Positions 1 to 6,087 of a stretch of 11,441 nt of DNA are shown here, one piece after another (the first letter of the stretch is position 1; each line of letters opens with the position of its first letter). The position numbers and the translations under genes were made by a program. The notes below the pieces were generated by a model. It did no database searches and had not been told where the DNA came from. It saw nothing but the letters and a program-made list of their open reading frames with translations. The DNA comes from Chloroflexota bacterium (GTDB lineage Bacteria; Chloroflexota; Dehalococcoidia; Bin125): NCBI GenBank assembly GCA_026707335.1, contig JAPOXB010000209.1, forward strand, positions 1 through 11,441, given 5' to 3'.

Positions 1-650
1 ACGGCCACGACCTCGCCGCCGAGGCCGTGGAACGCCTCCTCGAAGGCCGTCGCCAGACCCATGGTGTACGGATCGCCGTCGTGGATGGCGGCCATGCGGC
101 GCAAGCCCAGCTCGCGGTAGGCGAATTCGGCGACCACCCGGCCGGTGATCAGGTCGTTGTGGGCCGTGCGGTAGTAGCCCGGGAGCTGGCGGGATCCGCG
201 GTTGCCCTGCAAGTCGGACGTTAACGCGGGCGCGGTGTTGGTCGGGGAGATCATCACCATCCCCGCCTCACTGATCGCCGGGATCGCCTCCACCGCCGTC
301 ACGGAACATTGCGTGCCGATGACGCCGACCACCCGCGCATCGGCCGCGATCGTCTGGCTGCTCGCGTGGCCGCCGCCCGGCTCGCAGAGATCGTGCATCC
401 CCACCAGCGCGACCGCGCGCCCCTTGATGGGCCCGTAGTCGTCGATGGCGAGCGCGGCGGCCCGGTAACTCGCGCCCGGGCTCTCACCGCCGAGGTTGCT
501 CACCGATCGGACCTCGATGAACCCGCCCGGGCCGACCTCGACCACGCCCAGCGGCCCCGGCTCGGGCGGGCCCGCGGCGCAGGCCGCGGCGGCCAGCGCC
601 AGGCAGGCCGGCAGGACGATGCGCTTCACGCCTCGAACGATCCCTCGCAT
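1..650 (-). CDS. ABC transporter substrate-binding lipoprotein (branched-chain amino acid/amide type), 3' part beyond window
   Basis: An open frame reads leftward from ATG at 650 to the window edge without a stop, giving about 216 residues, roughly the N-terminal half of a family that is usually near 400. Residues 1-24 form a lipoprotein signal: basic start (R2, R6, K9, R10), hydrophobic core, then LALAAAAC with C24 the likely lipidated cysteine (Ala rather than Leu at -3, so a slightly weak lipobox). The mature part has the type I periplasmic-binding fold pattern: YRAAALAIDDYG near 66-77, VVGVIGTQCS with a conserved 'search for the source, then end state' rhythm, ISEAGMVMISPTNT, and GYYRTAHND followed by ELGLRRMAAIHDGDPYTMG. 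These match the Peripla_BP_6/LivJ-like family, which delivers amino acids, amides, urea or aromatic acids to an ABC permease. The start is supported by GGGGGAG four bases upstream of the ATG. The permease and ATPase genes are not in the window, and the ligand cannot be predicted. Confidence 0.85.
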   Translation of the reverse strand, partial: MRGIVRGVKRIVLPACLALAAAACAAGPPEPGPLGVVEVGPGGFIEVRSVSNLGGESPGASYRAAALAIDDYGPIKGRAVALVGMHDLCEPGGGHASSQTIAADARVVGVIGTQCSVTAVEAIPAISEAGMVMISPTNTAPALTSDLQGNRGSRQLPGYYRTAHNDLITGRVVAEFAYRELGLRRMAAIHDGDPYTMGLATAFEEAFHGLGGEVVA

Positions 651-683
651 GATCTCCCCCTCCGCGTTGCGGCGGCTCCGTCG

Positions 684-930
684 CCCCTCACCTGAACCCG
701 CTCCCCAGGGGAGAGGGGATCGGATTCCCCAGCGGGGCGCGCCCCCTCACCCTAACCCTCTCCCCGCGGGAGAGGGGATCAGAGTTCCCCCTCTCCATTG
801 CTTCGCAGTGGAGAGGGGGACAGGGGTGAGGTTCGGGCGGTCGCGGGCGCCGGGAGACCCCCTCACCCTAACCCCCTCCCCAGGGAGAGGGGATCGGAGT
901 CCCCCCTCTCCACTGCGTGGCGTGGGGACA
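684..930. repeat. Cluster of GC-rich palindromic intergenic repeats
   Basis: The gene-free stretch 651-975 is filled by three copies of a C-rich/G-rich unit: about 684-728, 742-789 and 857-905. Each copy has a C-rich arm (CCCTCACCCTAACCC then CTCCCC) followed by its G-rich complement (GGGAGAGGGGATC), so each can fold back on itself. The second and third copies continue into the same downstream part (GAGT, C-run, CTCTCCAYTGC) and form a direct repeat of about 60 bp spaced about 115 bp apart. The first copy is more diverged (CACCTGAACCCG). The sequence shows this directly. The REP/MITE-like nature is an inference, and similar C-rich repeats are known to me from Chloroflexota-type genomes. No coding function is seen here. 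Confidence 0.8.
787..819. repeat. Long perfect-stem hairpin inside the repeat cluster
   Basis: Bases 787-801 (CCCCCTCTCCATTGC) pair with 805-819 (GCAGTGGAGAGGGGG) with a single T-G wobble and a TTC loop, giving a 15-bp stem. A degenerate partner of the same hairpin begins at 902 but its right arm has decayed, ending in GTGGGGACA. It lies between the divergent substrate-binding gene and the small plus-strand gene, so a terminator role for either is unlikely: no T-run follows and no gene ends there. It is best read as part of the repeat family. Confidence 0.75.
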
Positions 931-975
931 CGGGAAGCGCGTCTGCGGTATCCTGGGCCGACAGAGGGGATCGAT

Positions 976-1230
976 ATGGCGATGACGTTCGACACGCGGC
1001 GGGCCGTCCAGCGGCTGATGGAGGCCGGGGTGGACGACCGTGAGGCGGATGCGATCGTTGAAACGATGGGGGACGCGACCAGCCCGCTGGTGACGCATGA
1101 CATCCTGCGCGCGGAGTTCGCGGCATTCCGGGCGGAGATGCGCGCGGAGATGTACGCGCTTCAGTTGCGGCTCGCCGCCTTCGCCATTGGCCTGGCGGCG
1201 GTCGCCGTCGCCATCGTGAAACTCACCTAG
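976..1230 (+). CDS. Small coiled-coil protein with C-terminal membrane anchor (DUF1640/CCDC90-like)
   Basis: The gene encodes 84 residues. The N-terminal half (FDTRRAVQRLMEAGVDDREADAIVETM) is the helical segment seen in small bacterial DUF1640-like proteins, and LVTHDILRAEFAAFRAEMRAEM is a short amphipathic helix consistent with a coiled coil. Residues about 62-83 (LRLAAFAIGLAAVAVAIVKL) form one membrane helix at the C-terminus, so the protein is probably tail-anchored with its helical part in the cytoplasm. Relatives are common, short and functionally uncharacterised in bacteria; the mitochondrial homologues regulate the calcium uniporter, but that role should not be carried over. The start is chosen at ATG 976 because AGAGGGG ends about six bases upstream. 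A second ATG two codons later is possible. The open frame extends further upstream only through repeat sequence, which is not credible as protein. The gene is flanked on both sides by the C-rich repeat family. Confidence 0.75.
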   Translation: MAMTFDTRRAVQRLMEAGVDDREADAIVETMGDATSPLVTHDILRAEFAAFRAEMRAEMYALQLRLAAFAIGLAAVAVAIVKLT

Positions 1231-1249
1231 CCCCGTACTTCCCGGCCGC

Positions 1250-1376
1250 GGTCCCCCTCACTCCTTCGGCGCTGCTCAGGACAGGCCTAACCCTCTCCCC
1301 TCGGAGGGGAACCCCCTCCCTCCGGTCCCCTCTCCCCACGGAGATGGGACCGGAGTTCCCCCCGAGACGCCGGGCT
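1250..1376. repeat. Further diverged copies of the C-rich repeat family
   Basis: Between the small plus-strand gene and the end of the 1380-1649 gene the sequence again shows CCCCCTCACTCC, then CCTAACCCTCTCCCCTCGGAGGGG, then CTCCCTCCGGTCCCCTCTCCCCACGG. The segment CTCCTTCGGCGCTGCTCAGG interrupts the core motif after CCCCTCAC, so this looks like a composite or insertion-carrying copy. CCTCTCCCC and GGAGGGG give a short hairpin that could act as a weak terminator for either convergent gene, although no T-run follows. The mosaic makes exact unit boundaries uncertain. Confidence 0.65.
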
Positions 1377-1379
1377 AGC

Positions 1380-1649
1380 CTAGCCGCCGCCGCGCTGCAG
1401 CTTCGCCATCAGCGCCGGCTCCAGCGCGGCGATGGCGGCCGCGTCGCCGTCGAGGCGGATGTTCAACTGCATCAGCCGCAGCGTGCCGCCGGGCAACGGC
1501 GCCCGCTCGGCGCTCCAGGAAACCGCGTAGCCGTCGCCGGTCATGCGGGGGGCGTCGCCGTCGCCGTCCGCGACCGCGCCCAGTTCGGCCAGATAGGCGC
1601 GCAGCAACCACTCGGGCACGCCGCGGATGCGCAACTCGACCCGGCTCAT
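1380..1649 (-). CDS. Small uncharacterised protein coupled to the MoaD-like gene
   Basis: The gene encodes 89 residues and I do not recognise the family with certainty. It opens with MSRVELRIRGVPEWLLRAYL, reading as a beta strand followed by a helix, and later has YAVSWSAERAPLPGG, RLMQLNIRLDGD and a helix AAIAALEPALMAKLQRGG, suggesting a compact alpha/beta fold of ferredoxin-like or similar type. It has no cysteines, no signal peptide and no membrane segment, so it is probably cytosolic. Its ATG overlaps the TGA of the upstream MoaD-like gene (ATGA, four-base overlap), which implies translational coupling and a shared task, most simply in cofactor assembly or in maturation or binding of the aldehyde oxidoreductase. 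That role is inference from position only. Small proteins of similar size and style occur beside AOR-type genes in thermophilic bacteria, in my recollection. Confidence 0.75.
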   Translation of the reverse strand: MSRVELRIRGVPEWLLRAYLAELGAVADGDGDAPRMTGDGYAVSWSAERAPLPGGTLRLMQLNIRLDGDAAAIAALEPALMAKLQRGGG

Positions 1650-1924
1650 GCGCCTCCGGCCACGGGCGGGAAGATGTCGATCTCGGCGCCGGCGGCCACG
1701 ACCGCGTCGAGCCCGCCCACGTGGCGCACGTCGCGGCCGTCGAGCATCACCGCGACGTAGGGGCGGATCTCGCCGGCCTCGGAGAGCAGGCGCTCGCGCA
1801 GGGCGGGGAAGCGCGCGATCAGGTCATCGATCACCTGCGCGATGGTCGCCCCGTCGCGGTCGGGCAGCGACACGCTGCGCCCCCCCACGATGGGGCGCAA
1901 CGTCGCGTAGACGCGAACCTCCAC
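1646..1924 (-). CDS. MoaD/ThiS-family sulfur carrier protein, ending Gly-Gly-Ala
   Basis: The gene encodes 92 residues with the beta-grasp pattern of MoaD: VRVYATLRPIVGG at the start, the helix TIAQVIDDLIARFPALRERLL, then YVAVMLDGRDVRHVGGLDAVVAAGAEIDIFPPVAGG. MoaD carries a thiocarboxylate on its C-terminal glycine and donates sulfur to make the dithiolene of molybdopterin; position beside AOR suggests a dedicated supplier for the tungsten-bispterin cofactor. The start is GTG at 1924, the only start that keeps the first strand complete; the upstream GGCGGGACGG is a weak ribosome site. It begins 22 bases after the AOR stop and overlaps the next gene by four bases, so all three are one transcript. 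The unusual point is the C-terminus: family members that are charged by MoeB/MoaB-type E1 enzymes end in Gly-Gly, whereas here an alanine follows (GGA, A92). Confidence 0.88.
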   Translation of the reverse strand: MEVRVYATLRPIVGGRSVSLPDRDGATIAQVIDDLIARFPALRERLLSEAGEIRPYVAVMLDGRDVRHVGGLDAVVAAGAEIDIFPPVAGGA

Positions 1925-1946
1925 GGCCGCTGCCGGCCGTCCCGCC

Positions 1947-3752
1947 TCAGCTGATGCTGAGCTCCTGCAGCTTCGCGTCCGGCACCACGCCGTCCTCCCA
2001 GCCGCGCGCCTCGTAGTACTCGGCCTTCATCTCGTCCAGCTCGCAGACGGAGTTGGCGGCGGGCCCGCTGCCGGGCTCCTTGAGGAAGCGCTCGGGCAGG
2101 GAGTCGTCGCTGCCGTCGAAGCCGGCCAGGTTGTTGAAGCGGCGCTCGAGGTTGTAGATGCGCTCGCCGGTGGTCATGACGTCTTCCTCGCTCAGGGCGA
2201 TGCCGACGATGGCCTCGTACTGCTGCGCGTACTCCGCCGCGCCCTCGGCGAAGGCGGAGAACTTGCAGAGGTCCAGCGAGTCGCTGAAGGCGTGCAGGTC
2301 CTGGAAGATCTTGAGCAGCGCGCCCTTGCCCTCCCAGGCCAGGGGGTCGGTCTTGACGGGGATGCCCAGGATCTCCGAGGCGGGCGTGTAGCCGCGCAGG
2401 TGGCAGGCGCCGCGGTTGCTCGTGGCGTAGCCGATGCCCTCGCCCTTGATGGCGCGGGGGTCGTAGGCGGGGACGGCCTGGCCCTTGACGGCCATCGCGA
2501 TCTCGGGGTGGCCGTAGGCCTCGGCGGCCTTCGCCGTGCCCAGGCCCAGGATTTCGCCCGGGCCCTCGCGCATCGCCATCTGCTCGGCCAGCTTCACCAT
2601 GCCCGCGCCGTCGCCCCAGGCGAGGCCCGGCCCCGGCACGTAGCCCTTCTCGCTGGCCTCCATGTACATCGAGATCACGTTGCCGATCTCGATCGCGTCC
2701 ATGCCGTGGTCGTTGCACTGGTCGATGACCTTGGCGACCACGCCGGCGTCGTCGTTGCCGCAGTTGGCGCCCAGCGACCAGGCCGGCTCGTACTCGAAGG
2801 ACTCCATGCGCAGGCCCTTGTAGGGGCCCTCGGTGATCTCGACTTCCTTCTTGCAGGCCACCGGGCAGGCGTGGCAGGTGGGCTCGTCGACCAGGATGGT
2901 CTCGCGGACCGTCTCGCCGCTGAGCTTCTCCGCGCCCTCGAAGGTGGTCAGCTGGGAGTTCTTCGTTCCCATGCCGCCCATCGCGTTGACGACGTTGGTC
3001 AGCACATTCGTGCCGTAGACGGAGAGGCCGCCGGTCTTGGGGCCGGTGACCTCGCTGTCGATGATGGTCTTGAGCGCGACCCGGTGCGCCTCGCGCCACT
3101 TGTCGCGGTCCTCGGCCTTGGGCATCGTGCTGCGGTCGCCCTTCACGACGACCGCCTTGAGGTTCTTCATCCCCCCCACGGCGCCGGTGCCGCCGCGACC
3201 GGCCGCGCGGTCGTCCTCGTTCATGAAGGAGGCGAACAGCACGCCGTTCTCGCCCGCCTGGCCGATCGCCATGACGGAGAGATTGTCGCCGTAACGCTCG
3301 TTCAGGATCGCGATCGTCTCGTGGACGCCCTTGCCCCAGAGGTCGCCGGCCGGGCGCAACTCGACCGTGCCGCCCTCGACGTAGGCGTAGACCGGCGCCT
3401 CGGCCTTGCCGGTGAAGAGCAGCGCGTCGAAGCCGGCCCAGCGCAGCCGCGCCGCGCTCCAGCCGCCCATGTGGCTATCGACCACCGTGCCGGTCAGCGG
3501 CGACTTGGTGACGAAGGCCAGGCGGCCGCTCATCGTCGCCTCGGTGCCGGTCAGCGGCCCGTTGACCAGGCCCAGCAGGTTGTCGGGGCTGTTGGGGTCG
3601 GTGGCCGGGTCGTTGTCGTAGACGTACTTCACACCCAGGCCGCGGGCGCCGATATAGAGCCGCGCGTCCTCCTCGTTGATGCCCTCGTAGGCGACGCTGC
3701 CGCTCGACAGGTCGACGCGCGCGACGTGATCCGCATATCCACCCAGTGCCAT
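1947..3752 (-). CDS. aor: Aldehyde:ferredoxin oxidoreductase, tungsten/molybdenum bispterin enzyme
   Basis: The gene encodes 601 residues, the usual length of the AOR family (about 605). These cytosolic enzymes oxidise aldehydes to carboxylic acids, or in reverse reduce acids, with ferredoxin as electron partner. The N-terminal domain has GARGLGVKYVYD (35-46), NGPLTGTEATMSGR and KSPLTGTVVDSHMGG (83-97), the pterin-binding region. The four ligands of the [4Fe-4S] cluster are visible as C293-x2-C296-x3-C300 and C496 (DSLDLCKF), almost the same spacing as the Pyrococcus enzyme (288, 291, 295, 494). E320 and H451 (ACHLRGY) match the active-site Glu and His; the second pterin motif reads NDHGMD (347-352) with Asn in first place. 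The start ATG at 3752 has GGGGGGA about six bases upstream. It follows an aldo/keto reductase by 97 bases and precedes the MoaD-like gene by 22. Whether W or Mo is used cannot be read from sequence. Confidence 0.95.
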   Translation of the reverse strand: MALGGYADHVARVDLSSGSVAYEGINEEDARLYIGARGLGVKYVYDNDPATDPNSPDNLLGLVNGPLTGTEATMSGRLAFVTKSPLTGTVVDSHMGGWSAARLRWAGFDALLFTGKAEAPVYAYVEGGTVELRPAGDLWGKGVHETIAILNERYGDNLSVMAIGQAGENGVLFASFMNEDDRAAGRGGTGAVGGMKNLKAVVVKGDRSTMPKAEDRDKWREAHRVALKTIIDSEVTGPKTGGLSVYGTNVLTNVVNAMGGMGTKNSQLTTFEGAEKLSGETVRETILVDEPTCHACPVACKKEVEITEGPYKGLRMESFEYEPAWSLGANCGNDDAGVVAKVIDQCNDHGMDAIEIGNVISMYMEASEKGYVPGPGLAWGDGAGMVKLAEQMAMREGPGEILGLGTAKAAEAYGHPEIAMAVKGQAVPAYDPRAIKGEGIGYATSNRGACHLRGYTPASEILGIPVKTDPLAWEGKGALLKIFQDLHAFSDSLDLCKFSAFAEGAAEYAQQYEAIVGIALSEEDVMTTGERIYNLERRFNNLAGFDGSDDSLPERFLKEPGSGPAANSVCELDEMKAEYYEARGWEDGVVPDAKLQELSIS

Positions 3753-3803
3753 GATGTTCCCCCCATCTCGGCTGCGCAGCCCGCCGGAGTGGCTGCTGCG
3801 GGG

Positions 3804-3809
3804 ATAATA
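3804..3809 (-). promoter_or_regulatory. Candidate -10 element for the AOR operon
   Basis: On the minus strand TATTAT lies about 52 bases before the AOR start codon, in a surrounding of nearly pure G and C, and it matches five of six bases of the TATAAT consensus. No clear TTGACA-like -35 is found 16-18 bases upstream, so the promoter call rests on one hexamer. If right, AOR has its own promoter in addition to any read-through from the aldo/keto reductase. Confidence 0.35.
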
Positions 3810-3817
3810 GCGCGCCC

Positions 3818-3834
3818 GCGCGCTTCCTGCGCGC
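3818..3834. other. Short GC hairpin in the aldo/keto reductase-AOR gap
   Basis: GCGCGC (3818-3823) pairs with GCGCGC (3829-3834) across a five-base loop. It lies between the stop codon of the upstream aldo/keto reductase (3850) and the candidate AOR -10. No T-run follows on the minus strand, so it is at best a weak, partial terminator or an mRNA 3' end stabiliser. GC palindromes of this size arise often by chance at this base composition. Confidence 0.3.
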
Positions 3835-3849
3835 CGACCGGGCGCGCCG

Positions 3850-4860
3850 CTAGACGCGGTAGCGGTGCGGGCCGAAGTCGGCCTCGTAGTAGGGAGACAC
3901 CATGCGCCCCGGCGGCACGATGGCGTCGATGCGGGCGCGGTCCTCGTCGTCGATCGTGACGGCGGCGGCGCCCAGGTTGTCCTGCAGCTGCTCGACGGTG
4001 CGCGGCCCGATGATCGCGCTGGCGACGCCGGGCTGCTGCTCGCACCAGGCCAGCGCGAGCTGCGCCAGCGTGCAGCCCTTCTCCTGCGCGATGGGCGTGA
4101 GCGCGTCGACGACGTCGAAGAGGCCGTCGACCCAGCGCGCCTTCTGCGGGGCGGGGAGCCCTGCCTGGCCGAAGCGGCTGTCGGCGGGGGGCGGCTCGCC
4201 GCGCGAGTACTTGCCGGTCAGCAGCCCGCCGCCCAGCGGGCTCCAGGGGATCAGACCGATGCCGTAGGTCTGCGCCATGGGGATCAGCTCCCGCTCGATG
4301 CGGCGGTCGAGGATGTTGTAGGGCGGCTGTTCGCTGACGAAGCGGTTGAGGCCGTACTCCTTCGACGCCCAGAGCGCCTCGACGACCTGCCAGGCGGCGA
4401 AGGTGCTGCTGCCGATGTAGCGCACCTTGCCGGACGTCACGAGGTCGTCGAGGGCGCGCAGCGTCTCGTCGATGGCGATCTCCGGCCGCGGGCGGTGCAA
4501 CTGGTAGAGGTCGATGTAGTCGGTGCCCAGGCGGCGCAGGCTGGCCTCGCACTGCTGGATGATGTGCCGGCGGCTGGTGCCCTGCATGTTGGGATCCTCG
4601 GCGTCCATCGCGCCGTGCACCTTGGTCGCCAGGACGACGCGGTCGCGGGCGCCCAGCGCCTTCAGCGCCACGCCCGTGGCCTCTTCGCTGCGGCCCCGGT
4701 TGTAGACGTTGGCCGTGTCGAGGAAGTTGATGCCGGCGTCCAGCGACCGGGCCACGATCTCGTTCGTCGCCGCCTGATCGGTGCGGCCGCCGAACGTCAT
4801 GCAGCCCAGACAGATGCTGCTGACCTGCACGCCGGTGCGGCCGAGCGGTCGGAATTCCAC
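3850..4860 (-). CDS. Aldo/keto reductase, NADPH-dependent (potassium channel beta subunit/AKR-type)
   Basis: The gene encodes 336 residues. All four catalytic residues of the aldo/keto reductase barrel are visible: D48 (FLDTANVY), Y53, K80 (VLATKVHG) and H122 (DLYQLHRP). The start LGRTGVQVSSICLGCMTFGG and the closing helix pattern (AIIGPRTVEQLQDNLGAAAV) place it with the YajO/YghZ-like group that reduces aldehydes and ketones using NADPH bound by the GPRT-like motif. It is a soluble cytosolic enzyme. The start is GTG at 4860 with AGGGAGG eight bases upstream. It is 97 bases ahead of the AOR gene on the same strand, so the two may be cotranscribed, and it is divergent from a second aldo/keto reductase across a 136-base gap. 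The natural substrate is not predictable. The C-terminal SPYYEADFGPHRYRV tail is family-like. Confidence 0.93.
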   Translation of the reverse strand: MEFRPLGRTGVQVSSICLGCMTFGGRTDQAATNEIVARSLDAGINFLDTANVYNRGRSEEATGVALKALGARDRVVLATKVHGAMDAEDPNMQGTSRRHIIQQCEASLRRLGTDYIDLYQLHRPRPEIAIDETLRALDDLVTSGKVRYIGSSTFAAWQVVEALWASKEYGLNRFVSEQPPYNILDRRIERELIPMAQTYGIGLIPWSPLGGGLLTGKYSRGEPPPADSRFGQAGLPAPQKARWVDGLFDVVDALTPIAQEKGCTLAQLALAWCEQQPGVASAIIGPRTVEQLQDNLGAAAVTIDDEDRARIDAIVPPGRMVSPYYEADFGPHRYRV

Positions 4861-4919
4861 GTCGTCTGCCTCCCTGCTGCGCGGCGGCGCCCTCGCGGCG
4901 AGGGCGGCCCCGGACTCGG

Positions 4920-4925
4920 ATTCTA
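4920..4925 (-). promoter_or_regulatory. Candidate -10 element for the aldo/keto reductase operon
   Basis: In the divergent gap 4861-4996 the minus strand reads TAGAAT about 60 bases before the GTG start at 4860, a five-of-six match to TATAAT. The -35 region 17 bases upstream (GCGCACC) does not match TTGACA. A weaker CTAGCG-type sequence faces the plus-strand gene. Only one hexamer supports this call. Confidence 0.3.
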
Positions 4926-4996
4926 GTCGCAGGCGCGGGGATGGTGCGCTAGCGTCGCCTCATCGGCGGCGGGCGCGGCGATCGGAGCGGACGGCG

Positions 4997-5875
4997 ATGG
5001 TGATCGAGACGGCCCCGTTCGGCCGCACCGGGCACGAGAGCACGCGCGTGCTGTTCGGCGCGGCCGCCCTGTCGCGGGCCGACCAGGCGACGGCCGACCG
5101 CGCCATGGCCCTGATCCTGGAGCACGGCGTCAACCACATCGACGTCGCGCGCGGCTACGGCGAGGCGGAGCGGCTGCTCGGCCCCTGGATGGAGACCCAT
5201 CGCGACCGCTTCTTCCTCGCCACGAAGACGCCGTCGCGGGACTACGCCGGGGCGCTGTCGGACATCCGCGAGTCGCTGGCGCGGCTGCGCACCGACCAGG
5301 TGGACCTGATCCAGCTGCACAGCCTCAACCACCCCGACGAGTGGGACCAGGCGCTGGGCCCCGGCGGCGCGCTCGAGGCGGCCCAGGAGGCGCGGGCGCT
5401 GGGCCTGGTGCGCTTCATCGGCGTGACCGGGCACAACTGGACGATCGCCGCGCAGCACTACCGCGCGCTGCAGCGCTTCGACTTCGACTCGGTGCTGCTG
5501 CCCTGGAACTGGTTCATGCGCGGCTCGCCGCGCTACGCGGCGGACTTCGAGTGGGTGATGGCGCTGTGCCGCGAGCGCGGCGTCGCGGTGCAGACGATCA
5601 AGTCGCTGGCGCGGGGCGCCTGGCCGGCCGGCGGCCAACGCACGCACTCGACCTGGTACCAGCCGCTGGAGGACCCGGCCGACATCCGGCTGGCGGTGCG
5701 CTGGATCCTGGGTCGGCGGGAGGGCGCGTCGGGGCCGTTCCTCAACTCGACGGGCGACGTCACCCTGCTGCCGGTCCTGCTGGAGGCGGCGGCCGAGGGC
5801 GGCCCCAGCCCCGGCGACGACCAGATGCGCGCGATGGCCGAGCGCGTCGGCATGGCGTCCATCTTCGGCATCTGA
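4997..5875 (+). CDS. Aldo/keto reductase, second paralogue (shorter type)
   Basis: The gene encodes 292 residues. The catalytic tetrad is visible as D49 (HIDVARGYG), Y54, K77 (FLATKTPS) and H108 (LIQLHSLNH). It starts FGRTGHESTRVLFGAAALS and has LGLVRFIGVTGHNWTIAAQHYRAL, the substrate-sector strands of the barrel, then a short C-terminus (STGDVTLLPVLLEAAAEG) in place of the NADPH-binding GPRT stretch seen in the neighbouring paralogue. This resembles the shorter subfamily of uncharacterised bacterial aldo/keto reductases often given a general oxidoreductase name. The start ATG 4997 has GGAG nine bases upstream. The open frame continues upstream but without a better start or ribosome site, and that region would cross the divergent promoter. 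It shares only modest identity with the minus-strand reductase, so the pair is more likely two separate recruits than a recent duplication. The substrate is not known. Confidence 0.9.
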   Translation: MVIETAPFGRTGHESTRVLFGAAALSRADQATADRAMALILEHGVNHIDVARGYGEAERLLGPWMETHRDRFFLATKTPSRDYAGALSDIRESLARLRTDQVDLIQLHSLNHPDEWDQALGPGGALEAAQEARALGLVRFIGVTGHNWTIAAQHYRALQRFDFDSVLLPWNWFMRGSPRYAADFEWVMALCRERGVAVQTIKSLARGAWPAGGQRTHSTWYQPLEDPADIRLAVRWILGRREGASGPFLNSTGDVTLLPVLLEAAAEGGPSPGDDQMRAMAERVGMASIFGI

Positions 5876-5936
5876 GGCCGGGCGCCGCGCCGTGGGGCGG
5901 ACGCGGAAGCGCCCCCGGCTTGGTATCGTCGGGAGC

Positions 5937-6026
5937 GCTGGGGGTCGCCCGTTATCGGGTGACGGCTGCGGGTTCTACCGCTTACCCTAACCCGCAGTTC
6001 GTCGGGGTCAGAACCCGACTCCCAGC
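5937..6026 (+). other. Cloverleaf-like structured intergenic element
   Basis: The gap 5876-6087 between convergent genes contains four nested pairings that fit together without overlap. The outer stem pairs 5937-5943 (GCTGGGG) with 6020-6026 (TCCCAGC), seven pairs with one G-T. Inside it are arm 1 at 5944-5963 (GTCGCCCG, TTAT loop, CGGGTGAC, one wobble), arm 2 at 5967-5996 (TGCGGGTT and AACCCGCA, eight perfect pairs, 14-base loop) and arm 3 at 6001-6019 (GTCGGG and CCCGAC, seven-base loop). Arm 1 and arm 3 abut the outer stem exactly. An alternative perfect pairing joins CGGGTTCT (5969-5976) to AGAACCCG (6010-6017). It shares the ten-mer ACCCTAACCC with the repeats at 749-758 and 865-874. It is not a recognisable tRNA: arm 2 has no seven-base anticodon loop and arm 3 has no TTC motif. 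It could be a non-coding RNA, a REP/MITE copy or a bidirectional 3' end. The strand is not known. Confidence 0.6.
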
Positions 6027-6087
6027 ACAGTGTAGCGCAAATCATCGTCGCCGTCGCCACAGGCGGCAGCGCCCGTCCGACGCGCGG

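Noticed and set aside
684..930. A CRISPR array
   Set aside because: Repeat copies are unequal, self-complementary through their whole length, separated by irregular gaps that are themselves repeat-derived, and there are only three of them.
496..975. An upstream extension of the small plus-strand gene
   Set aside because: The extra 160 codons would run through the repeats and antisense to the signal peptide of the substrate-binding gene, giving Pro/Arg-rich junk; ATG 976 has a good ribosome site.
2292..3959. A long plus-strand open frame opposite the AOR gene
   Set aside because: Low-complexity mirror of the AOR gene, no ribosome site and no recognisable motif, while the minus strand has all AOR cluster ligands.
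5937..6026. A tRNA gene (including tRNA-Sec) in the cloverleaf
   Set aside because: The middle arm has a 14-base loop with no anticodon-type stem-loop, the last arm has no TTC motif, there is no CCA end, and the long variable arm expected for tRNA-Sec is missing.
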